Shown here in pieces: positions 1 to 6,034 of a stretch of DNA of 6,093 nt. Source of the stretch: Moraxellaceae bacterium (GTDB taxonomy: Bacteria; Pseudomonadota; Gammaproteobacteria; Pseudomonadales; Ketobacteraceae); NCBI GenBank assembly GCA_002402125.1, contig NVVG01000293.1:1-6093 (forward strand), written 5' to 3'. A program made the position numbers and the translations under genes. The notes under the pieces are model-generated. The model did no database searches. It worked only from the letters and a program-made list of their open reading frames with translations, and was not told where the DNA came from. Numbering within the stretch: the stretch's first letter is position 1; each line of letters begins with the position of its first letter.

Positions 1-1128
1 GCCTTTATCGTCCCCACCCTGCAAATCTCTACCCTATTAGAGATACCCTACATCATGTTACTCGCTGTAGTGATGGGATGCTTAGCCGCCTGCTTTATCT
101 GGCTCAGCCGACAAGTCTCCCGCCATACTCAGAATATCACCATTAGCCTTCGCTTCACCCTTGTCGGCGCCGCCGGCGGCCTCATCGCGCTGGTTACCCC
201 AGAAATCATGGGAGTCGGCTACGATACCGTCAACGCTGCACTGGTAGGCCAATTGAGCTTAACAACACTGCTACTTATCACCTTCACTAAACTCATTGCC
301 ACCAGCCTTTGTGCCGGCTCAGGCATCCCGGGAGGGTTCATCGGACCGGCGATATTTATGGGAGCCACAGCGGGTGCGGCAATGGGGCTCATTGGTTTGG
401 AATTAATACCAAGCAGCAATTCCAGCTCCAGCTTATATGCCATGCTAGGTCTTGCCGGCATGATGAGCGCTGTATTACAGGCTCCCTTGGCGGCACTAAT
501 GGCGTTACTGGAGTTAACCTCCAATCCCAACATCATATTCCCTGGCATGTTAGTGGTGGTCATTGCCAGCATGGTTAGCTCTGAGGTGTTTAAACAAACC
601 AGTATTTTCCGTGCTTTATTGATGGAACAGGGGGTCGAACTAAAAATATCGGCACTATCACAGCACCTGCATCGCACCGCGGTGCCTGCCACAATGGAAC
701 GAAGCTTCACCCGCGCGAAGCGAGAATTAACCTTTGCACAAGCGCGCGAACTTGTAGCACAGCGCCATGAATGGATTATCATTGGCATCGACCACGACCC
801 GAGCCATATTATTCCCGCCGCAGACCTAGCTCGCTACTTAGAAGATCACCCGGATAATCATCGACACGGCTCTATGCACACATCCGATACAAGCAGCGAA
901 CTTGAGCAACAACCAGACACTTACAGCACCACTATTAACCTGCTAAAGATCCCCGCCAGCCGCCTCGACGTACAGCCCGTCCTCATGAGCGCCACCCTTA
1001 AGGAAGCATTGGACGTTATGGACTCCAAGTTCATTGACGCTGTATACGTACAGCGAATGACCGCTCCCAATATCCACCGCATTTTTGGTATAGTGACACG
1101 TAAGGACATCGAGCGGTTTTATCGATAG
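1..1128 (+). CDS. ClC-family chloride channel/antiporter with C-terminal CBS domains (5' end outside window)
   Basis: Membrane protein moving Cl- (or Cl-/H+ exchange) across the inner membrane. The frame is open from base 1 with no start signal before the first ATG at 55, so the gene begins upstream; 375 residues are visible. Visible residues (numbered from base 1) show the second half of the ClC fold: GSGIPGGFIGP at 106-116 matches the family GSGxPGGxFxP helix-N motif, followed by the AGMMSAVLQAPLAALMALLE stretch (helices O-P), then SIFRALL near 201-207, matching the segment that carries the anion-site Tyr445 in E. coli ClcA. The first-half motifs and gating Glu148/Glu203 lie outside. Residues about 225-375 are soluble and end in LKEALDVM...IFGIVTRKDIERFYR, a typical CBS domain; a weaker CBS repeat precedes it, joined by a polar linker. 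Unusual: FIGP replaces the usual (I/V)FxP, and Phe replaces the filter Tyr. hemJ follows 80 bases downstream with no terminator seen between. Family certain; channel versus antiporter cannot be told. Confidence 0.93.
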   Translation, partial: AFIVPTLQISTLLEIPYIMLLAVVMGCLAACFIWLSRQVSRHTQNITISLRFTLVGAAGGLIALVTPEIMGVGYDTVNAALVGQLSLTTLLLITFTKLIATSLCAGSGIPGGFIGPAIFMGATAGAAMGLIGLELIPSSNSSSSLYAMLGLAGMMSAVLQAPLAALMALLELTSNPNIIFPGMLVVVIASMVSSEVFKQTSIFRALLMEQGVELKISALSQHLHRTAVPATMERSFTRAKRELTFAQARELVAQRHEWIIIGIDHDPSHIIPAADLARYLEDHPDNHRHGSMHTSDTSSELEQQPDTYSTTINLLKIPASRLDVQPVLMSATLKEALDVMDSKFIDAVYVQRMTAPNIHRIFGIVTRKDIERFYR

Positions 1129-1199
1129 TCCATTTTTTGCGTTAACATCTATCGCTTAGGTCGATGCATCCACTCCATCGCAAATACATATTATTCACT

Positions 1200-1203
1200 G
1201 AGG
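1200..1203 (+). promoter_or_regulatory. Ribosome binding site of hemJ
   Basis: GAGG lies 5 bases before the ATG at 1209. It decides the start: an in-frame ATG at 1164 would add 15 residues (beginning MHPLHRK) that precede the conserved HemJ N-terminus, and it has no Shine-Dalgarno sequence. Confidence 0.75.
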
Positions 1204-1208
1204 TTTTT

Positions 1209-1643
1209 ATGCTACTGGTTAAAGCGTTCCATGTTATTGCGGTTGTCTGTTGGTTTGCGGGGCTTTTCTATTTGCCACGACTCTTTGTCTATCACGTACA
1301 AGCGCTCAATGAAGGCGATAGCAAAGGCAGTGAACGCTTCAAAGTAATGGAGCGAAAGTTATACCGTGGCATCATGACCCCGAGTGCGATAATTGCTACA
1401 GGACTTGGATTGTGGATGCTGGTAGATCGCTGGGACAGTTATTTTTCCCACGCACCCTGGATGCATATTAAATTAACACTGGTAATGCTGCTAATTGCCT
1501 ATCACTACCTGTGTGGTGTTTACCAAAAGAAATTCACCGCCGACAACAACACCAAGTCAGAAAAATTTTTTCGGTTTTTCAATGAAGTACCGGTTTTAAT
1601 TCTAGTAGCGGTAGTTATTCTTGTTGTACTAAAACAACCCTAA
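1209..1643 (+). CDS. hemJ: Protoporphyrinogen IX oxidase HemJ
   Basis: HemJ oxidises protoporphyrinogen IX to protoporphyrin IX, the penultimate step of haem synthesis, in the inner membrane; it replaces HemG/HemY in many bacteria. The 144-residue length is normal for the family. It begins MLLVKAFHVIAVVCWFAGLF and contains the hallmark blocks YLPRLFVYH (21-29), ERFKVMERKLY (42-52), GIMTPS (54-59), WMHIKL (84-89), YH..CG (98-103) and FRFFNEVPV (121-129). Conserved His8, His29, His86, Lys88 and His99 are candidates for the haem/substrate site that the family is known to contain. Four membrane helices are visible, roughly 5-27, 53-72, 85-105 and 125-142. It lies 80 bases after the ClC gene on the same strand, so co-transcription is possible; a TATTAT box at 1189-1194 lacks a good -35. 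The stop codon sits in a 9-bp tandem repeat and is followed by two further in-frame TAA codons. Confidence 0.93.
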   Translation: MLLVKAFHVIAVVCWFAGLFYLPRLFVYHVQALNEGDSKGSERFKVMERKLYRGIMTPSAIIATGLGLWMLVDRWDSYFSHAPWMHIKLTLVMLLIAYHYLCGVYQKKFTADNNTKSEKFFRFFNEVPVLILVAVVILVVLKQP

Positions 1644-1663
1644 CTGCCCTAACTGCCCTAACT
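1638..1663 (+). repeat. 9-bp tandem repeat (about 2.9 copies) over the hemJ stop codon
   Basis: CCCTAACTG occurs at 1638-1646 and 1647-1655, then CCCTAACT at 1656-1663. Because the unit is 9 bp, TAA recurs in the hemJ frame at 1641, 1650 and 1659. Read directly from the sequence. Confidence 0.9.
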
Positions 1664-1700
1664 ACATACATATTTTTAAACTGACAACTAAAAAGTCACC

Positions 1701-1740
1701 CATAAAAAAAGCGCCGTTAACCGCACGACGCTTTTTTATG
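1701..1740. terminator. Bidirectional intrinsic terminator between convergent hemJ and the lipoprotein gene
   Basis: GCGCCGT (1711-1717) pairs with ACGACGC (1725-1731) around a 7-base loop. The stem is flanked by CAT-A7 on the left and T6-ATG on the right, so each strand yields a hairpin followed by a U tract. In the + strand RNA position 1714/1728 is a C-A mismatch; in the - strand RNA the same position is a G-U wobble, so the - strand hairpin should be more stable. It lies 57 bases past the hemJ stop and 15 bases past the lipoprotein stop. Confidence 0.85.
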
Positions 1741-1755
1741 GACGATCTCTTACTG

Positions 1756-2823
1756 CTATTGACGAGCAGTTAATACCGTTGTCTTTGCAACACTCTCGCC
1801 ATCAAACATCGTTGTCTCCACTACAGTGAGAGTACCTGCATCAGCATCATAACTTAAAGCGGTAACCACATCCTCGTCGATCACAACTCGATTCAAATCG
1901 GCAGCAGTGCACTCGTTAGCACAGGCAAACAATCCGCTAGTTTCATAGGTAGTAAAGAATATTCCCAGGCGAGCAGAAGAACAGGATACGTCTTCGCTAT
2001 CTTCATCCAACACCAGGTCATGCTCTCCCATTGATAACACACCCAAAATATTGAAGTTAAACACAAGCTCCGATGACACATCGCCACACTGGCTTGAGGT
2101 TATTGTCGCGTCCCAAGTACTCTTAACTAGATTTAAGATCACTTCATCGCTGGTATTTCTTCTATCAGATAGCAATGTTTCGCGAAAATGCTCGAATGCA
2201 TCTAAAGCATCTTTTAAACTACCGCCACTAGTAACAGTAGCGACCAGGTCTTTCACTACTATACTGGCTGCAAATATTCCTGCAAAAGAGTTTAGTGGCA
2301 ACGTATACTGTGATAAATAATCATCCGTAGACAAAGGGATATCAATACCGTTTGAAGGATCCGAGTCTGCATCCAACGTTTGTAAAACAGTCAAAATATT
2401 TTGCAATTTGTCAGGGTTATCGCCAGATTCCAACAAATCTAACGGAGTCACTTCAATTTTTGCTTCAGACGCCCCTAACAACGTAGCGCCCAAATAAAAA
2501 CTAACCGTCTCACCTGCCAAGTAATAGAAGAAACCCTCCTCGTCGGTAAAACCAGAGTTTGAGTCTGTTTCATACCATAAACCGGAAACCGCACTATCGA
2601 GAAACTGGCCACGCATCATGTTATCAGGGGTACTATTTTCTGCGGTAACTATATCTGCAGTAACTATATCTGCAGTAACGGTAGAAGAAGAGGTGGACGA
2701 TGAAGTGCTCTGAGTATCGTCGCCGGACGAAGTACCGGCTGCGCCACAAGCAGCTAAACCAGACAGTGATACGATTAATATTGAGATCTTTACAATTGAT
2801 GAGGCGATGGCGGATATGTTCAT
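1756..2823 (-). CDS. Uncharacterised secreted lipoprotein
   Basis: 355-residue predicted lipoprotein of unknown function. The N-terminus has Lys12, a hydrophobic stretch to about residue 25, and lipobox LAAC with Cys26; Gly at +2 gives no inner-membrane retention signal, so the outer membrane is likely. Residues 31-66 are a Ser/Thr/Asp-rich linker containing VTADI repeats. Residues 72-119 hold GQFLDSAVSGLWYE...GFTDEEGFFYYLAGE...YLGATLLG, a pattern I recognise from many marine gammaproteobacterial lipoproteins (GxFxDxxVxGLxYxT..G.T...G.F.Y..GE.V.F.LG). The block NILTVLQTLDADSDPSNGI (142-160) belongs to the same architecture; its spaced Asp residues resemble a calcium loop but not a canonical EF-hand. 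The C-terminal third has four Cys (about 246, 281, 301, 305), possibly two disulfides, and is probably a beta-rich domain. ATG at 2823 is chosen over an in-frame TTG at 2829 because AGGAG directly abuts the TTG. It stands alone: convergent with hemJ, divergent from miaB. Real gene likely; function not assignable. Confidence 0.85.
   Translation of the reverse strand: MNISAIASSIVKISILIVSLSGLAACGAAGTSSGDDTQSTSSSTSSSTVTADIVTADIVTAENSTPDNMMRGQFLDSAVSGLWYETDSNSGFTDEEGFFYYLAGETVSFYLGATLLGASEAKIEVTPLDLLESGDNPDKLQNILTVLQTLDADSDPSNGIDIPLSTDDYLSQYTLPLNSFAGIFAASIVVKDLVATVTSGGSLKDALDAFEHFRETLLSDRRNTSDEVILNLVKSTWDATITSSQCGDVSSELVFNFNILGVLSMGEHDLVLDEDSEDVSCSSARLGIFFTTYETSGLFACANECTAADLNRVVIDEDVVTALSYDADAGTLTVVETTMFDGESVAKTTVLTARQ
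2641..2679 (-). repeat. 15-bp in-frame direct repeat encoding VTADI
   Basis: On the + strand TGCGGTAACTATATC (2641-2655), TGCAGTAACTATATC (2656-2670) and TGCAGTAAC (2671-2679) repeat in tandem. On the - strand they encode the VTADI-VTADI-VTAEN run in the linker just after the lipobox. The unit is a multiple of three, so a change in copy number would alter linker length without a frameshift. Confidence 0.88.
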
Positions 2824-2829
2824 TTTCAA

Positions 2830-2834
2830 CTCCT
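2830..2834 (-). promoter_or_regulatory. Ribosome binding site of the lipoprotein gene
   Basis: AGGAG on the - strand lies 6 bases before the ATG at 2823-2821. It fixes the start, since the alternative TTG (2829-2827) follows it with no spacer. Confidence 0.8.
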
Positions 2835-3437
2835 AACTAATTTAGCTTACGTTTTTTTACTTCTAGATTTTTCGTCATTTTTTTGTCTATGGCGCTTTAT
2901 CTATGTTTTCTAAAACCTGTGCTATTTCTATTCTATCGATCATTCTAAGCACTAAATTTATTAGCAAAAAAACCTTTCTTATTATTCCCACCCCGTTTTC
3001 GGCGGCGGTGTAAGTAATATAGTTGTTTAAAAAATAAACACACCCGCTATTAATGTGACCCAATTAACAGCTCAAAAACACATAACAAACACCTTTCTTA
3101 ACCCTATGTTTTTAAACACTAAATAAAACGTCAAACAACATTTACTGATAGTTTTGGTGATTCTTTGTCATTTTTATTCTTAAAAATCTACAGGCTTTTT
3201 TATTGAGCCCATGCAACCGACCTTAGCTTGCAAGGCCACAGCCCTAGCAATGCCAACAACGCTACATTTGTCACCACAAAGTTAATTTCAACCCATACAA
3301 TCCGTCAATTTCCACTATGGATAACTCATCAAATTAACTATATCGAAAAAATTTCGTCATTTTTCAGGCGCAACAACTTTCTAACGCTCGACGAATCACA
3401 AATTCAGTTAGGCCAGCCACTTCCAATGTAGAACTCA
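2835..3437. other. AT-rich intergenic region without a convincing gene
   Basis: About 600 bases between divergent genes, visibly richer in A/T than the flanking genes. A 67-codon TTG-initiated frame at 3228-3431 lacks a ribosome binding site and recognisable motifs and is not called. I see short repeats only: TTTcGTCATTTTT-like 13-mers at 2870-2882, 3163-3175 (TTTGTC variant) and 3352-3364; ACCTTTCTTA at 2972-2981 and 3091-3100; an inverted repeat at 3024-3040; and a small GC-rich patch (CACCCCG...GGCGGCGGTG) near 2989-3010. No tRNA-like or strong terminator hairpin was found. It should contain the promoter of the lipoprotein gene; the best guess, TAGACA on the - strand at 2889-2884, has no good -10 partner. 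Confidence 0.6.
3024..3040. repeat. Perfect inverted repeat TGTTTA-N5-TAAACA
   Basis: TGTTTA (3024-3029), five A, TAAACA (3035-3040). The symmetry and AT content are typical of small operator sites, but at this composition it can arise by chance. It lies about 200 bases upstream of the lipoprotein start, far for a repressor site. No regulator gene is adjacent. Confidence 0.4.
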
Positions 3438-3442
3438 CTGGG

Positions 3443-3474
3443 AATGGCGCTCACTCGTAGGTATAATGGCGCTC
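3443..3474 (+). repeat. Direct repeat AATGGCGCTC, two copies 22 bp apart
   Basis: Exact 10-mers at 3443-3452 and 3465-3474. The second copy begins inside the TATAAT box and runs to the expected transcription start. The 22-bp period is close to two helical turns, so the copies would face the same side of the DNA. Confidence 0.8.
3462..3467 (+). promoter_or_regulatory. Probable -10 box (TATAAT) of the miaB promoter
   Basis: A perfect sigma-70 TATAAT, 36 bases before the miaB ATG, giving an expected start near 3474 and a leader of about 30 bases. The -35 position (around 3438-3444) matches TTGACA at only about 3 of 6 positions, so the promoter may need an activator or be weak. The box lies within the inverted repeat GTAGG (3457-3461)...CCTAC (3474-3478); a longer version pairs TCGTAG (3455-3460) with CTACGA (3478-3483). 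Confidence 0.55.
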
Positions 3475-3503
3475 CTACTACGATCAGGCCCGTGAAGAAC
3501 CTT

Positions 3504-4835
3504 ATGACCAAGAAACTGTTTATCCAAACCCATGGCTGCCAAATGAATGAGTACGACTCATCTCGCATGGCCGACCTATTAGAAGCAACCCATGGGCTGG
3601 AGGAGACAGAAGACGCCAACGAAGCAGATGTACTACTACTGAACACCTGCTCCATCCGAGAAAAAGCGCAAGAAAAGGTTTTTCACCAACTCGGTCGCTG
3701 GAGAAAGCTCAAAGAGAAGAACCCCAACCTTATTATTGGCGTAGGTGGCTGTGTTGCCAGCCAGGAAGGCGATGCGATTAGAACCCGCGCGCCCTTTGTC
3801 GACATGATTTTTGGCCCGCAAACCCTGCACCGCCTGCCCGCGATGATTAACCAGGTCAAAGTTACCGATGCAGCGGTGATTGATGTTAGCTTCCCGGAAA
3901 TTGAAAAATTTGACTCGTTACCTGCGCCCAGTGTTGAAGGACCCAAGGCCTTTGTCTCTATAATGGAAGGCTGTAGCAAATACTGCACCTTCTGTGTCGT
4001 ACCCTATACGCGCGGAGAAGAAGTTAGTCGCCCACTTGACGGGGTTATCGAAGAGATTAACCACCTAGCCAGCCTGGGCGTGCGTGAAGTGAATCTACTG
4101 GGTCAAAACGTCAACGCCTATCAAGGAATCACCGAAAATGAAGAAACCGTGGACCTTGCAGAGCTCATCACCCTCATTGCCGACATCGACGGCATCGATC
4201 GTATTCGCTTCACCACCTCTCACCCGGTGGAGTTCAGTGATGCTCTAATCAACGTTTACGCAACAGTGCCCGAGCTGGTAAGCCATTTGCACCTTCCTGT
4301 TCAAAGTGGCTCCGACCGTATACTCACCATGATGAAACGTGGCCACACCACGCTGGAATACAAATCAAAAATTCGCAAACTACGTGCGATTCGCCCAGAC
4401 CTTTCTATGTCTTCTGACTTTATTATTGGTTTTCCGGGCGAGAGCGACAGCGACTTCCAGGCCACCATGAAGCTCATCGATGACATTGGCTTTGATCACA
4501 GTTTCAGTTTTATCTACAGCGCCCGGCCCGGCACTCCCGCAGCAGAGCTTGCAGATGACATCACCGAAGAAACCAAAAAACATCGTTTGGGGCTATTGCA
4601 ACATCGCATCACCCAAAACGCCAAAGCCATTAGTCGTCGCATGGTTGGTACCACTCAACGTATTCTAGTAGATGGCGTATCCAAGAAGGACCCAGGTCAA
4701 CTTCAGGGGCGTACAGAGAACAACCGCGTGGTCAACTTCAGGCACGATGATGACAACCTCATCGGCCAGTTTGTGAATGTGCATATAGATGATGCATACC
4801 CCAACTCATTAATCGGCACATTCATAACCGACTAA
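3504..4835 (+). CDS. miaB: tRNA-2-methylthio-N6-dimethylallyladenosine synthase MiaB
   Basis: Radical-SAM methylthiotransferase that converts i6A37 to ms2i6A37 in tRNAs reading UNN codons, using two [4Fe-4S] clusters in the cytosol. At 443 residues it is normal length. The N-terminal UPF0004 domain (about 3-120) carries cluster ligands Cys12 ([11 protein letters not shown]), Cys49 ([15 protein letters not shown]) and Cys83 ([11 protein letters not shown]). The radical SAM CxxxCxxC motif is Cys157, Cys161 and Cys164 ([20 protein letters not shown]). [22 protein letters not shown] and [12 protein letters not shown] follow, and a TRAM domain (about 378-441; [11 protein letters not shown]) closes the protein. 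The ATG at 3504 matches the E. coli start MTKKL; an in-frame ATG at 3444 is rejected because it lies upstream of the TATAAT box. The Shine-Dalgarno is weak (GAAGA at 3494-3498). No key residue is missing. ybeZ follows after 143 bases. Confidence 0.97.
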   Translation: MTKKLFIQTHGCQMNEYDSSRMADLLEATHGLEETEDANEADVLLLNTCSIREKAQEKVFHQLGRWRKLKEKNPNLIIGVGGCVASQEGDAIRTRAPFVDMIFGPQTLHRLPAMINQVKVTDAAVIDVSFPEIEKFDSLPAPSVEGPKAFVSIMEGCSKYCTFCVVPYTRGEEVSRPLDGVIEEINHLASLGVREVNLLGQNVNAYQGITENEETVDLAELITLIADIDGIDRIRFTTSHPVEFSDALINVYATVPELVSHLHLPVQSGSDRILTMMKRGHTTLEYKSKIRKLRAIRPDLSMSSDFIIGFPGESDSDFQATMKLIDDIGFDHSFSFIYSARPGTPAAELADDITEETKKHRLGLLQHRITQNAKAISRRMVGTTQRILVDGVSKKDPGQLQGRTENNRVVNFRHDDDNLIGQFVNVHIDDAYPNSLIGTFITD

Positions 4836-4978
4836 ACACATTACACATTTGCCAAAATATCAGAGCCAAAAAACGGCCTAACTTACCAAGGCATAGCTCG
4901 CAGTATTTTTACTCGGCCTACGAATACGTGTAGTCTAAAGATAACGCCTAGTTTCCGTGGGAGCGGTCATTAATCATA

Positions 4979-6034
4979 TTGAATATTTCAGTTACAACCC
5001 AGCAGTTTACTCTAGAGCCTAACGAACCTAAGCGGCTGGCAAACCTCTGCGGTCAGCTAAACGCCCACCTTAAGCAGATTGAGTCTGCACTTCGCATTGA
5101 CATTCAAAACCGAAGCAACAGCTTCAAGCTCACTGGCCCCACCGAAAACGTCAACGCCGCAGCCGTATTACTGCAAAGGCTTTACACAAAAGATAATAGC
5201 GAAATCACCCCAGACTCATTGCACATACAACTCAATGAAGTGCTAATGTCGCTGAGTGACCGTAGTGAAAATAGTAACGATGCTGACCATAACAACAACG
5301 AATCTACTGCAGGCACAGTCGCACCAACACGCACCCATGTTGATAGCGACCTATTACAAGACCTTGCTATAGTTACCCGCAAAGGCAGCATCAAACCCCG
5401 CGGAGAAAACCAGAGAGATTATGTACGCAGTATTTTTCGCCATGACATAAACTTTGGCATTGGCCCCGCTGGTACAGGCAAAACTTACCTAGCCGTCGCT
5501 TGCGCGGTAAATGCATTGGAAGCAGAAGAAGTTCAACGAATATTGCTGGTTCGACCTGCAGTAGAAGCTGGCGAAAAACTTGGCTTTTTACCCGGTGATC
5601 TTGCCGAAAAAATCAATCCGTATTTACGCCCGCTATATGACGCACTCTATGAAATGCTAGGTTTTGAGCGTGTCGCCAAACTGCTCGAGCGCCAAGTCAT
5701 TGAGGTAGCACCGCTGGCTTACATGCGAGGCCGCACCTTAAACCACTCATTTATCATTCTGGACGAAAGTCAAAACACCACAAAAGAACAAATGAAGATG
5801 TTCTTAACCCGTATTGGCTTTGGTTCAAAAGCGGTCATTACCGGTGATTACACCCAAATAGATCTGCCTAAGGGGCAGCTATCAGGACTAAAACATGCCA
5901 TGGAGGTAATTGAGGGTGTTGAAGGCATCGGCTTTACCTATTTCGCAGCCAAAGATGTGGTGCGTCACACGCTCGTGCAGCGAATTGTTGAAGCCTACGA
6001 AGCCCATGATTTAAAAGTGGGAACCGAGCATTAA
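4979..6034 (+). CDS. ybeZ: PhoH-like P-loop ATPase YbeZ
   Basis: Cytosolic ATPase of the PhoH family, the usual partner of the YbeY endoribonuclease in rRNA maturation and ribosome quality control; proposed to be an RNA helicase. It is 351 residues, close to the E. coli protein. The N-terminal domain (1-75) contains FTLEPNEPKRLANLCGQ and an IDIQNRSNSFKLTG block. A polar, Asn/Asp/Ser-rich linker (about 93-122) is longer than in E. coli. The PhoH domain (about 130-340) shows Walker A GPAGTGKT (162-169), RPAVEAGEKLGFLPGD (192-207), APLAYMRGRTL (244-254), Walker B FIILDESQN (258-266), and VITGDYTQIDLP (286-297). The start is TTG: an in-frame TAG at 4949 closes the frame upstream, and no in-frame ATG or GTG occurs before it or within the conserved N-terminus. 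GGGAG at 4959-4963 is 15 bases away, an over-long spacing, so translation may be weak or start at a rarer codon. The stop abuts ybeY. Confidence 0.96.
   Translation: MNISVTTQQFTLEPNEPKRLANLCGQLNAHLKQIESALRIDIQNRSNSFKLTGPTENVNAAAVLLQRLYTKDNSEITPDSLHIQLNEVLMSLSDRSENSNDADHNNNESTAGTVAPTRTHVDSDLLQDLAIVTRKGSIKPRGENQRDYVRSIFRHDINFGIGPAGTGKTYLAVACAVNALEAEEVQRILLVRPAVEAGEKLGFLPGDLAEKINPYLRPLYDALYEMLGFERVAKLLERQVIEVAPLAYMRGRTLNHSFIILDESQNTTKEQMKMFLTRIGFGSKAVITGDYTQIDLPKGQLSGLKHAMEVIEGVEGIGFTYFAAKDVVRHTLVQRIVEAYEAHDLKVGTEH

Noticed and set aside
219..788. 189-codon frame antisense to the ClC gene
   Set aside because: A shadow of the strongly conserved ClC frame; its translation resembles no family and has no start signal.
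1123..1154. Inverted repeat CGATAG...CTATCG after the ClC stop
   Set aside because: Only 6 bp with a 20-base loop, AT-rich, and no U tract after the right arm; not a believable terminator.
1164..1208. Extended N-terminus of HemJ starting at ATG 1164
   Set aside because: No Shine-Dalgarno; the family begins at the MLLVKAFH start, which has GAGG 5 bases upstream.
2051..2320. 89-codon frame antisense to the lipoprotein gene
   Set aside because: The - strand frame has signal peptide, lipobox and AGGAG; the + strand frame has none of these.
2989..3010. GC-rich patch with possible CACC...GGTG hairpin
   Set aside because: Pairing needs a bulge or mismatches and there is no U tract; too weak to call a terminator or RNA element.
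3228..3431. 67-codon open frame in the AT-rich spacer
   Set aside because: It starts at TTG without a ribosome binding site, shows no recognisable domain, and lies in low-complexity DNA where such frames occur by chance.
3444..3503. Extended N-terminus of MiaB starting at ATG 3444
   Set aside because: The 20 extra residues are not part of the family, and the TATAAT box at 3462 lies inside them, so a transcript from it would not include that ATG.
3316..3528. Two near-DnaA boxes (TTATCCATA on the - strand at 3324-3316; TTATCCAAA at 3520-3528)
   Set aside because: Each has one mismatch to TTATCCACA, there are only two, one is inside miaB codons, and no replication genes are near; not an origin.
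4874..4920. Repeated CGGCCTA 7-mer between miaB and ybeZ
   Set aside because: Two 7-mers 40 bp apart are within chance, with no associated promoter or hairpin.
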